Source: a virus. From it: 22,154 bases of DNA. The stretch is from positions 1-22,154 of the IMG/VR virus record IMGVR_UViG_3300025120_013106, one strand, 5' to 3'. The position numbers were made by a program, and so were the translations under genes. Position 1 is the stretch's first letter. Every line of letters begins with the position of its first letter. The notes beneath the pieces are model-generated. The model was given only the letters and a program-made list of their open reading frames with translations. It was not told the DNA's origin and searched no databases. Shown piece by piece: positions 1 through 7,344 of this stretch.

Positions 1-10
1 GTGGGTCTCT

Positions 11-26
11 CATTGTAAATACAATG
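11..26. repeat. Perfect 7-2-7 inverted repeat
   Basis: CATTGTA and TACAATG flank a 2-base centre (AA). The symmetry and size fit a binding site for a dimeric regulator. There is no run of T after it, so it is not a terminator. The string TTGTAAAT also occurs on the minus strand of the divergent control region near 950, so the same protein might bind both; that is inference. Confidence 0.4.
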
Positions 27-199
27 TGCATACAAATTTTTTGGTTTTCTGTTTTCCTAGGGTGTTCCTGGAGCATTCTGGCCGGTAATCTGATCAGGAG
101 GGCCCTACAAATGCAAAGACCTGACCAAAGGGTTCGACCTTTCCAAATGGTCTCTTTTTTGGCCATTTTTGCGCGGATTCTACTGCTGCAAAATCTTCT

Positions 200-285
200 C
201 CAACGAGCGGCCAACAAACTTTTTTAGTTGGTCAGTTTGGTGGTCAATTTGTCCAACGAGCGGAAATTTTGCCAACGAATGGCCA
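200..285. repeat. Iteron-like short direct repeats
   Basis: Three copies of CCAACGARYGG start at 200, 253 and 272; the first and third continue with CCA. Between them TGGTCARTTTG occurs twice in tandem, at 229-239 and 241-251, with a 12-base period. The cluster lies in non-coding DNA beside an AT-rich stretch. This arrangement is typical of a replication origin or an array of operators, but nothing here tells which protein binds. Confidence 0.45.
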
Positions 286-300
286 TCTTGGTTTTTAGGT

Positions 301-354
301 GGGTGGACGATCTAAATCGTTGCGCTTTAGTTTGTTTGTACTATCTGTCCACCC
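301..354. repeat. Inverted GGGTGGAC/GTCCACCC pair
   Basis: GGGTGGAC at 301-308 is repeated in inverse orientation as GTCCACCC at 347-354. A third copy, direct, is at 472-479. The 38-base spacer makes a tight RNA hairpin unlikely, so spaced protein-binding sites are more plausible. Function unknown. Confidence 0.35.
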
Positions 355-382
355 TACCAAGGTCTATAGGGGTAAAATAGAT

Positions 383-439
383 ATAGAGTACAAATAATAG
401 AGAATAAAGGCGATAGAGTGCCTATATATACATATAGAG
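383..439. repeat. AT-rich stretch with four ATAGAG repeats
   Basis: ATAGAG occurs at 383, 397, 413 and 434, all in the same direction, inside very AT-rich DNA. Together with the repeats to its left this could be an unwinding region of an origin. An alternative is simple low-complexity intergenic DNA. No convincing open reading frame covers it. Confidence 0.3.
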
Positions 440-456
440 GATTTTGTTGGGTGGCG

Positions 457-487
457 GGTGGTTTGTTGGTCGGGTGGACAAACCGCC
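457..487. repeat. Inverted repeat beside the repressor terminator
   Basis: GGTGGTTTGT (457-466) and ACAAACCGCC (478-487) match in 9 of 10 positions around an 11-base centre that contains a GGGTGGAC copy. It lies just beyond the terminator of the leftward repressor gene. It may be a second hairpin at the transcript end or an operator. Confidence 0.35.
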
Positions 488-512
488 AAAAAAACCCGGC
501 TTTGCGGCCAGG
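488..512 (-). terminator. Intrinsic terminator of the repressor gene
   Basis: On the minus strand CCTGGC, a 6-base loop (CGCAAA) and GCCGGG form a 6-bp stem with one G-T pair. It is followed directly by seven T. It lies 34 bases past the stop of the leftward repressor gene, as expected for its transcription terminator. Confidence 0.75.
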
Positions 513-546
513 TGAATCAAATCCAAAAGCTCCAGAATCTAAACCT

Positions 547-933
547 CTATTTTGGGAACATCCAGGTTGCCATTTGGCGGAGCCATTCGCGGGTTCCTGC
601 ATCGCCTTCGGCTTTAGCCGCGATCCTGTAAATAATCGATCGCGTTTTGTCATCGAGCAGGGGGAATGGGGCGGCCGGGTCTCCTTGGTCGATATTTAGA
701 TCACCAAATTTTCTAGGCAGAAAATCCCGGCAGACTGCGCGGCAAAGTTTTTCGGCCGATTTGTCGCTTAACACCGAACAGATACGGCTCAATGTTTCGC
801 GGCCAAAATTTTGGCGATGAATTAACTTGGAAATGACTGTCGGTTGCAATCCCGCAGCGTCTGCCAGATTTTTTTTTCTGCCGTCAAATTCCTCGTTAAT
901 CACTGAAATCAAGGCTGTCGCGGCGAAACTCAT
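547..933 (-). CDS. Phage repressor-like HTH protein
   Basis: 128 residues, transcribed leftward, opposite to all other genes. Residues about 23-55 read as a Cro/C1-type helix-turn-helix: NLADAAGLQPTVISKLIH, followed by ETLSRICSVL, the usual fourth and fifth helices. The C-terminal half has no LexA-like peptidase motif that I can see. It diverges from the long early operon across a 90-base region with symmetric sites, the classic position of a lysogeny repressor. I infer that it controls the early operon and its own promoter; the phage would then be temperate. A Cro-like regulator is the alternative. The gene ends at its own intrinsic terminator. Confidence 0.72.
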   Translation of the reverse strand: MSFAATALISVINEEFDGRKKNLADAAGLQPTVISKLIHRQNFGRETLSRICSVLSDKSAEKLCRAVCRDFLPRKFGDLNIDQGDPAAPFPLLDDKTRSIIYRIAAKAEGDAGTREWLRQMATWMFPK

Positions 934-941
934 TCTGCACT

Positions 942-979
942 GTTACGTAATTTACAAGAAACCTACAAGTTTTTACTTG
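942..979. promoter_or_regulatory. Divergent control region with operator-like sites
   Basis: Between the repressor and the rightward operon are TACAAG at 953-958 and again at 964-969, an 11-base or one-turn period. CAAGT-TTTT-ACTTG at 966-979 is a perfect inverted repeat, and TTACGTAA at 943-950 is a palindrome. ACTTGAT recurs at 1052-1058, inside the first gene. These are good candidates for repressor operators. I could not place -35/-10 boxes with confidence. Confidence 0.45.
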
Positions 980-1023
980 ATGAATAAATGTACCTAGATA
1001 GACATATGCCGATCTAAGACATT

Positions 1024-1200
1024 ATGAGACATAGAATATCAATCAAACTAGACTTGATCCGTTATGAGCTTTTAACCATCAAGGAACTTCGGGGAAATCC
1101 CTCCCAATGCCAGGCAAAAAATCGAGCAATCTCGGAACGGATTGGCGAGCTTGAGGATTTAATCGAAAAAATAAAAAATCAAAGGGGGGCTCTGAAATGA
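1024..1200 (+). CDS. Small unknown protein, first gene of early operon
   Basis: 58 residues starting MRHRISIKLDLIRYELLTIK and ending with a charged segment, SERIGELEDLIEKIKN, that looks like a short amphipathic helix or coiled coil. The stop codon overlaps the start of the next gene in an ATGA junction, which is strong support for a real translated gene. It begins directly after the divergent control region, so it is probably the first gene transcribed. There is no clear Shine-Dalgarno sequence at its start. I do not recognise a family. Confidence 0.6.
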   Translation: MRHRISIKLDLIRYELLTIKELRGNPSQCQAKNRAISERIGELEDLIEKIKNQRGALK

Positions 1201-1466
1201 GAGTTTCACTTGAAATCGGCGAGGAGACTCTCGGCCTATTGGTTCCAGCTTTGATCGAAGCAGCGGAGCGTGAGGGATTGTTAGTCGTAGGTGAAGAGCT
1301 AGACGACCCGATAAGCTCAAAGGAGGCTTGTCGTCGATCTGGTCTCTCTGACACCTCAATTAGGCGGCTCGTGGAAAATGGGGATCTGGACCGCGTGCCA
1401 GGGACCGCTCGGCTTCTGGTGACAAAACAGTCATGGAATCGTTGGAGAAAAGGAGGTTCCAAGTGA
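1197..1466 (+). CDS. Excisionase/MerR-like HTH DNA-binding protein
   Basis: 89 residues. The C-terminal half (about 43-83) reads SSKEACRRSGLSDTSIRRLV, then DLDRVPGTARLLVTKQSW. This is the winged-helix pattern of excisionase-type HTH proteins, in which a first HTH is followed by a strand that reads an arginine/lysine wing. The N-terminal 40 residues are not recognised. It overlaps the preceding gene by 4 bases (ATGA) and the following one by GTGA, so it is translationally coupled. A G-rich Shine-Dalgarno-like run lies about 8 bases before its ATG. It could be a directionality factor or an early transcription regulator; no integrase is visible to decide. Confidence 0.62.
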   Translation: MRVSLEIGEETLGLLVPALIEAAEREGLLVVGEELDDPISSKEACRRSGLSDTSIRRLVENGDLDRVPGTARLLVTKQSWNRWRKGGSK

Positions 1467-1855
1467 ATACTTACGACGGAAAAGAAATCTTCCGCCGGAC
1501 TGGGTCGAGTTTAGGCCGTCTCGATGAGACCGCCATGGCTCCAGTCATGTTTTCAAGTTGGGGGGATGCGGTTTTATCGGCAGTCACTGAGATTTTTGGC
1601 GTCACAAAAAGCGACCTCAAGGGCAAATCAAGGCGGCGGGTCTTCGCCTGGGGGCGACAGGTCGGTGCAGCCTTAACGTACCAATACGGAAATTGCGCGG
1701 CTGTGGCGGTCGGGGACACTTATGGCGGGCGGCATTATTCTTGGGTCTACTATTCAAGAGAAACCGTTTCGAAAGCCATGAAACGAAGCGAGCTCACGAC
1801 CGGTCAGGTCCAGGCGGTCTACAATTTGGCAAAATCGCGCTTCCACGAAGAATGA
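1463..1855 (+). CDS. Stand-alone DnaA domain IV-like protein
   Basis: 130 residues from a GTG start chosen because AGGAGG at 1451-1456 lies 6 bases upstream and the GTG overlaps the previous stop. An in-frame ATG at 1433 lies inside the previous gene. Residues about 40-100 resemble the C-terminal box-binding domain of DnaA: TEIFGVTKSDLKGKSRRR, then GRQVGAALTYQYG, then VGDTYGGRHYSWVYYSRETV. These match the DnaA pattern of an SxxDLxxKxR helix, RQxxxAL and GDxxGGRDHTTVxHA. The AAA+ ATPase part is absent. The DHTT recognition residues of DnaA are HYSW here, so it probably binds a different DNA sequence. With ParB and primase-helicase genes in the same operon, a role in origin recognition or regulation is plausible but inferred. 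Confidence 0.6.
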   Translation: MNTYDGKEIFRRTGSSLGRLDETAMAPVMFSSWGDAVLSAVTEIFGVTKSDLKGKSRRRVFAWGRQVGAALTYQYGNCAAVAVGDTYGGRHYSWVYYSRETVSKAMKRSELTTGQVQAVYNLAKSRFHEE

Positions 1856-2502
1856 GCTCGAGCCGAGACACGATCGAGGCCGAGGTTTTAGACGCGGCTT
1901 ATTCGAAGCATGGCGGAGATTCGGCATGGTCCGCATTCAATGACGGTCGATTGAATCCGGCTGAGATCCTGGAGCGCATCGAGGAAGGTGATTCGTCGTC
2001 GGTGGCCGCTCGGGCGGTCGTGGTCGGGGTCATGCTCGACCTGGTCCTAGAGGGCTGGGCTAAAAATTGCGACCTGACCAAGGTCGGCCAAAACTCGGTC
2101 CGCCTTGCTGCTGCGTTCGGACACAAAGGGGGCTTTGGGTTTGTCCCGCTTTTTGGAGCGGTCAAAAAATGTGGAGGGTGGGAGTCGAAACCGGTCGTGG
2201 TCAAGGTGCTCGATTCCTGGTTCTGGGATCATCCAGGCGAGGAAGATTTGGGAAAGCGGCTCCTAGCGATCGGGCGTTTTTTCAATCATGCGGAGCTAGA
2301 AAATTGGAGCGTTCGTGGACTGGCTCGGGCCTTTGGGGAATCTCGAACCTGGACCGCGAAGCGAGTGCGGAAGGAATGCAATGCGCCGATTGAAGCGGCG
2401 GGCGGAAGGGCGAAGGCGACGTGGCAACAGGGGAACGGGCAACGGGAAAAAAGCCGGGCCGCTCGCATAGAAAGTTTTCAAAAATCAAAAACAAAGAACT
2501 AA
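1852..2502 (+). CDS. Unknown protein with possible C-terminal HTH
   Basis: 216 residues from the ATG at 1852, which overlaps the previous stop (ATGA). The frame stays open upstream to 1693 but that part lies wholly inside the DnaA-like gene. The N-terminal half is acidic with a hydrophobic helix (VVVGVMLDLVLEGW). Residues about 150-178 (WSVRGLARAFGESRTWTAKRV) look like a helix-turn-helix. The tail is strongly basic. It could be a replication accessory or initiator protein, given the DnaA-like protein before it and ParB after it, but I do not recognise a family. Confidence 0.55.
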   Translation: MSSSRDTIEAEVLDAAYSKHGGDSAWSAFNDGRLNPAEILERIEEGDSSSVAARAVVVGVMLDLVLEGWAKNCDLTKVGQNSVRLAAAFGHKGGFGFVPLFGAVKKCGGWESKPVVVKVLDSWFWDHPGEEDLGKRLLAIGRFFNHAELENWSVRGLARAFGESRTWTAKRVRKECNAPIEAAGGRAKATWQQGNGQREKSRAARIESFQKSKTKN

Positions 2503-2507
2503 AAAAG

Positions 2508-3851
2508 ATGATACAAGATAAAATCGAAAATATTACGATCGTGAGGCTTCGGCCGTCGCGGTCCAATCCTCGGAAAAATTTTCGGGAAGTCGACCAATTC
2601 GAGCTCATGGATTCAATTCGGTCGGTCGGGGTTCTGTCGTACTTGCTGGTCAGACCGGTGGGTGATGACTTCGAAATCGTAGCGGGTGAGCGTCGTTACC
2701 GGGCCGCCAAAGTTCTGGGATTGGAATCGCTCCCGTGCCGGGTTCGGCATTTGACTGATGAGGAAGTCGGAAAGATCCAACTGATTGAAAATATCCAGCG
2801 CTCGAATCTGTCGGCCACTGAAGAGCTTGCGGGAGTCCGGGAGCTCGAGGAGCTTGGGGTCAAAGGCAAAGCCCTTGCAAAATCGCTTGGTAAGACGAAC
2901 GACTGGCTTCAACTTCGCCTCGACTTGGGTAAACTTCCAGGCGGAGCGCAGGAGGCGGTCGGATCCGGTCGCGTGTCCCTGGCGTCGGTTCCTGATTTGC
3001 TCGAGGTCGATTCCAATGAGTGCGAGCAATTTGTGCAGGAGGTCCTTGAGATCGAGGAACCAGTCCCGGTTCTGACTCTCCGGGCCATGATCGATGAGCG
3101 TTACCGCGTCCCGAGAGAATCGAAATCTCGGTGGAATGCTTTTGTTGAAGATTATAAAGCGAAAGCTGGCAAAAATGTCGAGGGTTTGAACGACCCTGAA
3201 TCCTGGTCGCAATACGTGCGGCCGTATGGCGAAGGGGTCGGAAAATATAAGCTTGCTAGCGAAAAAATCGGCGGGCTAGCTGCTCGCCAGGAAGAATCGC
3301 GATTGACCTGGGGCGACTTGGCGAAGGTGCATGGAGTACCGTTGGTTTTAGTCCCGGTTGGGGGTGTTCGAGGAGGAGAAATCTCAGCGGCCGAGTTGGT
3401 CGATCGGTCTGTCATTGAGTCCGCTGAGAAGGCCGCAAAATCGGCGGGTCTTGAGGTGACCCTGGGAGCGCGGCGGAGCAAAGCAATCGAGCCAAAACTC
3501 GAGGAGGTAAAAGAGGAGGAGCCCGAGGAAAAGCCCGAGCCGGTGGTGGTTTCGTTTGACCCGGTCACCAGGTCGACAAATTGGAATCCCTGGGCCATAG
3601 GGGAAAATGTGTTTCTAGAGGACGAGTATTTTAACCGCGTTCAATTGTGTAAAGAAGTTCTTGAGAAAGAATCTCCACAGTGGAAATCGGCAGTCTTATC
3701 ACGTTGCCAGGAATCGGTTGAGGGGATTGATGAGAGTGCTTTGGTGGTTTGGTATCTCCTCGACGGACTGAAGCCCGAAGACCTTAGAGGTCGACGTCTT
3801 GCTGCTTTGCTGGGAGTTTCGGAATTTTGGATCGAGAGGCTTGCCGCGTGA
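2508..3851 (+). CDS. parB: ParB/Spo0J-family protein
   Basis: 447 residues from the ATG at 2508, five bases after the previous stop; a GTG at 2421 would give 476 residues but deep overlap. The N-terminal ParB domain is clear: SRSNPRKNF at about 17-25, GERRYRAA at 60-67 and ENIQRSNLSATEEL at 94-107. These are the CTP-binding motifs of ParB-type CTPases. An HTH follows at about 118-143 (GKALAKSLGKTNDWLQLRL). The C-terminal 200 residues contain an acidic linker near 330-350 and a segment unlike the usual ParB dimerisation domain. No ParA is in the window. The role could be partition of an extrachromosomal prophage, gene regulation or replication control; the family is certain, the job is not. 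Confidence 0.85.
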   Translation: MIQDKIENITIVRLRPSRSNPRKNFREVDQFELMDSIRSVGVLSYLLVRPVGDDFEIVAGERRYRAAKVLGLESLPCRVRHLTDEEVGKIQLIENIQRSNLSATEELAGVRELEELGVKGKALAKSLGKTNDWLQLRLDLGKLPGGAQEAVGSGRVSLASVPDLLEVDSNECEQFVQEVLEIEEPVPVLTLRAMIDERYRVPRESKSRWNAFVEDYKAKAGKNVEGLNDPESWSQYVRPYGEGVGKYKLASEKIGGLAARQEESRLTWGDLAKVHGVPLVLVPVGGVRGGEISAAELVDRSVIESAEKAAKSAGLEVTLGARRSKAIEPKLEEVKEEEPEEKPEPVVVSFDPVTRSTNWNPWAIGENVFLEDEYFNRVQLCKEVLEKESPQWKSAVLSRCQESVEGIDESALVVWYLLDGLKPEDLRGRRLAALLGVSEFWIERLAA

Positions 3852-4261
3852 TTGAAAAATTGATCGTTACAACTGGGGCCGGTCGAGAGGTTTTGATTAC
3901 CTGGCGGGAATATCGTTCGCTCGTGGGAACAATCTCAGCGAAACTTTGCGCGGTTTCCGGGCATGGGACTTTAACGAGATTATTCGTATCGCCTGGGAAC
4001 CGCCGGGACGGGCTCGGCCGGGCGCTCGTTCGGCAGGGTCTTCTCGAACTCCGAGACGCGGGGTGCCATCGTGCTTTTGTCCTGGTCAATCCCGGAGGAA
4101 TGCGGGAAGAGTCAATTTCTTTTTTTGAGGCGGTTGGATTTGAAACTATTGAGGGAAGCGAATTTTCACCGCCACTTGGATCGGTCGTTCTGATGCGGGA
4201 GATCGAGCGGGAAGGTGGAATTTTGCCGGTGCGTTCATACCAAAAAGGAGGGTCAAGCTAA
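3848..4261 (+). CDS. GNAT-family N-acetyltransferase
   Basis: 137 residues starting from a GTG that overlaps the ParB stop (GTGA). The acetyl-CoA binding motif A is at about 44-72: LTRLFVSPGNRRDGLGRALV, including the R-x-x-G-x-G loop. SFFEAVGFE at 91-99 is the usual motif B segment. The family transfers an acetyl group from acetyl-CoA to amines or protein termini; the substrate here is unknown. It sits between ParB and primase-helicase in a tightly coupled operon, so it is expressed early. It could modify a phage replication protein or a host target, or act against a host toxin; all are inference. Confidence 0.8.
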   Translation: MIEKLIVTTGAGREVLITWREYRSLVGTISAKLCAVSGHGTLTRLFVSPGNRRDGLGRALVRQGLLELRDAGCHRAFVLVNPGGMREESISFFEAVGFETIEGSEFSPPLGSVVLMREIEREGGILPVRSYQKGGSS

Positions 4262-6672
4262 TGGCGGACATGGACGACTGCCGGGCCAAGCTTCCTATCT
4301 GGGGACTTTTTGGGGCTTTAGGGTTGCCGGGCGCTGACAAAGTCGGAGCGTGGGCAGGCGGACAAGGAGAGGCAAAGATTTGCTCGCCCTTTCGGGAAGA
4401 CAATTCGCCCTCGTTTTCTGTTTTCACTCGAGACGGAGTGGGGCTTTGGAAGGATCACGGGACGGGTCAAGGCGGCGATGAAATCAAGTTGATCGAGGAG
4501 GCCAGGGGGATCCCGACAAAAGAGGCGATGCAACTGTATTGCCAGCTGGCCGGGGTTACCTGGGAAACTGGAGGCAAACCAGTGAAGCCGAGCAAACCTT
4601 GGAAACCAGCTAAAGAAGCTCCGCCCGTCCTTCCTAAAAAGTCGCTTGCCGATCGACTCGAGGGGGTCGAGGTGCCAAAAAAGGAGACACCAAAATCAAC
4701 CGGGTTTGGTGAAATCGTTAAAGAATACAACTACAAAGATGAAAAGGGAAACTTGCTTCACCAAACCATTCGGATGGAGCCTAAAAGTTTTCGACAAAGA
4801 AGACCAGCCAATCAGGACGACGACCCGGCGAGGGTTCGCGGTGGATTTGTTTGGTCTCTCAAAGATTCAAGAGTGGTGCCGTATCATTTGCCGGAGCTTC
4901 TGGCCGCTCCAAAATGTGAGCCAATCTTTTTGGTCGAAGGAGAAAAAGATACGTTGAATCTGGAAGCGTTATCGACTGAGGGGCTGGAGGTCGTCGCGAC
5001 GTGCTTGCCAATGGGAGCCGGAAAGTGGCGTGATGAATTTGCGGGGTTTTTCCGAAACCGGTGGGTCGTCATCATTCCTGATTTTGACAAGCCTGGGCTC
5101 GAGGGGGCTGACCTAGTGGCGCGTGAGATTTTCAAAGTCGCGGACCGCGTCGGGGTCTTGCATCTTGAAAGTCTATCAAAACAAGCTCAACCAGGTTGGG
5201 ACGTTTCCGACTGGCTCGAAGGTGAATGGGAAATTGGGATTACGATCGAAGAGCAATATCGAAAGCTGATGGATCAGGCCGAGCTTGCCGGCGTCGAAGA
5301 GCTCGACTTGTTTTCAGAGGTTGTCAAAATTGGTGACCGGGGCGGCATTTCTATTGATCAAGATTTGCTGGCAAGGCTCCTCGTTCGGATTGAAAATTTG
5401 ATTTATTGCGGTGATTCTTTCTGGCAATGGAATGGCAAAATCGGAATTTGGGAAAAGCGACGTGAAAAAACGTGGATTGAGCGCCAGATTAGAAGAAGGA
5501 TAGCTAAGGCTGGCGGGGGCTCGGTCATCAATGCCCCTTTAGTTTCTTCGGTGGTTCGCCTAGCAATGAGCGAAAGGGTTTTTTTTCCCGAGGCTTTGAA
5601 TGGGCAGAAAGCCGGAATGTTCCCGGTCCGCAATGGTCTTTTGGATGTCGCGTCCGGGAAGCTTTTGCCTCATCGTGCCGGACATTTGACCACGGTTCAG
5701 ACTCCGCATCGCTTTGAACCTGGTGCCGAGTGCCCTGAGTGGTTGGCATGGCTTGAAGAGCGCCAAGAAGATCCAGAAACACGGGATCAAATACAGGAGA
5801 TTTTTGCCTATTGCTTGGCAACTCATATCAATTATCACCGGCTGTTTTTTATTTTCGGCGAGGGTGGGACGGGAAAAAGTACGATGGTTGACGTTTTAGA
5901 ATGGTTGGTTGGTGAACACAACAGGGTTGCTGTCGAGCTCACAGAATTGGACAACGCTTTTACGCGTTCTCAGTTGGTTGGGAAATCTCTTGCCCTTTGT
6001 AAAGAGCTCACTAGGAATTCTCTGAAGCATATCGGTCTTATCAAGGCTATTGTGTCCGGCGATCCAGTGGCTGTAGATGTAAAGTATGGCGAGGGCTACA
6101 GTTACAGGCCCTCGTGTAGGATGATTATGGAGTCAAACTGTCTTCCAATGTCGCCTGATAGTTCGGCCGGGTTTGAGCGGCGTTTTATCCAAATTAATTT
6201 CGACAAGCAAATTGATCGAGATAAGATGGAATTTAATTTCCAAGAAAAGTTTAAAGCAGAAATGTCCGGCATTTTGAACTGGTCCCTTGTCGGATATAAA
6301 AGGCTCAAAGAGCGGGGGCGGTTCATCCATACCGAACGAAGCAAACAAGCAACTGATGATTTCAAGAAGCATCGCGCTCAGGTCGAGACGTTTTTAAAAT
6401 CAGGGATCTTGAAGGTATTTCCTCACCGAGAATCAAACGGAGAGATCACTCGGCTTTGTGTTTGGATGGAAGATGTATTTTCGGCGTATCACGAATGGTG
6501 CGCACAAGAAGATGTTGTGGCTTTCTACAAAGAAAAATCACCTTTTGCTCGCGAGTTATTTACCAAAAAACCAGAGTGGCGGGTGAGGAAAAAACGGGAA
6601 CGAGTCAATGATGAGATCCGCGATTCCCGGCTGTATGGGATCCAAATCGTCGAGAATCTAGTTGCGACCTAA
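4261..6672 (+). CDS. Primase-helicase (TOPRIM + SF3 D5/P4 type)
   Basis: 803 residues. The ATG shares one base with the previous stop and has AAGGAGG 9 bases upstream. The N-terminus (about 40-75: SPFREDNSPSFSV, then WKDHGTGQGGDEIKLI) matches the CHC2 zinc-binding domain of DnaG-type primases, but nearly all zinc cysteines are lost. A TOPRIM domain follows with EGEKD at 226-230 and DFDKPG at 274-279. The C-terminal helicase has Walker A GEGGTGKST at 533-541, a B-motif region around 576-583, sensor-1 Asn626 in IMESN, and an arginine finger at ERRF 639-642. Such proteins prime and unwind DNA at a phage origin. No separate DNA polymerase is in the window, so host polymerase may be used. Confidence 0.9.
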   Translation: MADMDDCRAKLPIWGLFGALGLPGADKVGAWAGGQGEAKICSPFREDNSPSFSVFTRDGVGLWKDHGTGQGGDEIKLIEEARGIPTKEAMQLYCQLAGVTWETGGKPVKPSKPWKPAKEAPPVLPKKSLADRLEGVEVPKKETPKSTGFGEIVKEYNYKDEKGNLLHQTIRMEPKSFRQRRPANQDDDPARVRGGFVWSLKDSRVVPYHLPELLAAPKCEPIFLVEGEKDTLNLEALSTEGLEVVATCLPMGAGKWRDEFAGFFRNRWVVIIPDFDKPGLEGADLVAREIFKVADRVGVLHLESLSKQAQPGWDVSDWLEGEWEIGITIEEQYRKLMDQAELAGVEELDLFSEVVKIGDRGGISIDQDLLARLLVRIENLIYCGDSFWQWNGKIGIWEKRREKTWIERQIRRRIAKAGGGSVINAPLVSSVVRLAMSERVFFPEALNGQKAGMFPVRNGLLDVASGKLLPHRAGHLTTVQTPHRFEPGAECPEWLAWLEERQEDPETRDQIQEIFAYCLATHINYHRLFFIFGEGGTGKSTMVDVLEWLVGEHNRVAVELTELDNAFTRSQLVGKSLALCKELTRNSLKHIGLIKAIVSGDPVAVDVKYGEGYSYRPSCRMIMESNCLPMSPDSSAGFERRFIQINFDKQIDRDKMEFNFQEKFKAEMSGILNWSLVGYKRLKERGRFIHTERSKQATDDFKKHRAQVETFLKSGILKVFPHRESNGEITRLCVWMEDVFSAYHEWCAQEDVVAFYKEKSPFARELFTKKPEWRVRKKRERVNDEIRDSRLYGIQIVENLVAT

Positions 6673-6684
6673 CAAACAAAAACC

Positions 6685-7344
6685 ATGCCGCACGAACTCA
6701 AAGAAACGGACAACCAGGAAAGACTTTGGGCTCGGCGTTGGGGGGTCACGCTTAGAACCGTTAAAAATTGGATTCAGAAAGCGGAAGAGCTTGGCGAGGT
6801 CGTACCTTTTGAAACAGAGAATCCAAACGACCTCCCCGAATGGTATCGAGATGTATTTGGAAAAGCTCCAAAAGGAGAAATTGAGGCCAGAGCTCGAGAG
6901 CTCAGAATTGAGGCCGGGCTCGAGGTCGTGGACCAGGTTGAGATTGACCTGGGGCCTATCGAGGTCATCAAGAAAGCCCTCGAAAGGGTTGGAATGGATT
7001 TAACCTATTCGCGAATCGTGGAAGAAGAGGAACGAGCGGCGAAAATGTATGAGGTTCTTCGGGTTCGAGGAGTCTCGACAAGCGAAGCTCGAAGGCAATG
7101 GAAAGAGGCTTCCGAAATGAAACGGGCCGCCCAAAAGGGAGACGACGCGGTGCAGGTTGCTCGGGAGCTTCTCCGCGAGTGGGTTTTAAAAGAATTCGAA
7201 CCGGTTCAGCGTGACCTTCGCAAAAAAATAAGCGGATCGGTCTTGGGTGTGCAAGCTCGCCAGGGACTTCTTGAGACGGTCACCGATAAAGAATGGGGGC
7301 GAGTTTGGGACAAGGAGCTTGAGAAAGTTTTAGCGGAGAAATGA
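6685..7344 (+). CDS. terS: Terminase small subunit candidate
   Basis: 219 residues. An N-terminal HTH (about 12-35: ERLWARRWGVTLRTVKNWIQKAEEL) fits DNA recognition by a small terminase. A long, charged, helical segment (95-215) could mediate oligomerisation. The stop overlaps the start of the large terminase gene in ATGA, the usual coupling of the pair. It has no Shine-Dalgarno sequence; an A-rich leader (AACAAACAAAAACC) precedes the ATG, 12 bases after the primase-helicase stop. Assignment rests on position and HTH, not on a family motif. Confidence 0.7.
   Translation: MPHELKETDNQERLWARRWGVTLRTVKNWIQKAEELGEVVPFETENPNDLPEWYRDVFGKAPKGEIEARARELRIEAGLEVVDQVEIDLGPIEVIKKALERVGMDLTYSRIVEEEERAAKMYEVLRVRGVSTSEARRQWKEASEMKRAAQKGDDAVQVARELLREWVLKEFEPVQRDLRKKISGSVLGVQARQGLLETVTDKEWGRVWDKELEKVLAEK

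Noticed and set aside
24-227. 67-codon open frame in the left non-coding region
   Set aside because: It has no start signal, hydrophobic and basic low-information content, and runs through the CCAACGARYGG repeats.
418-699. 93-codon plus-strand frame opposite the repressor and its terminator
   Set aside because: It overlaps the terminator and the antisense strand of the repressor gene; no coding features.
2421-2507. Upstream GTG start for ParB
   Set aside because: It would overlap the preceding gene by 82 bases and add a Lys/Arg-rich tail not seen in ParB; the ATG at 2508 lies 5 bases after the stop.
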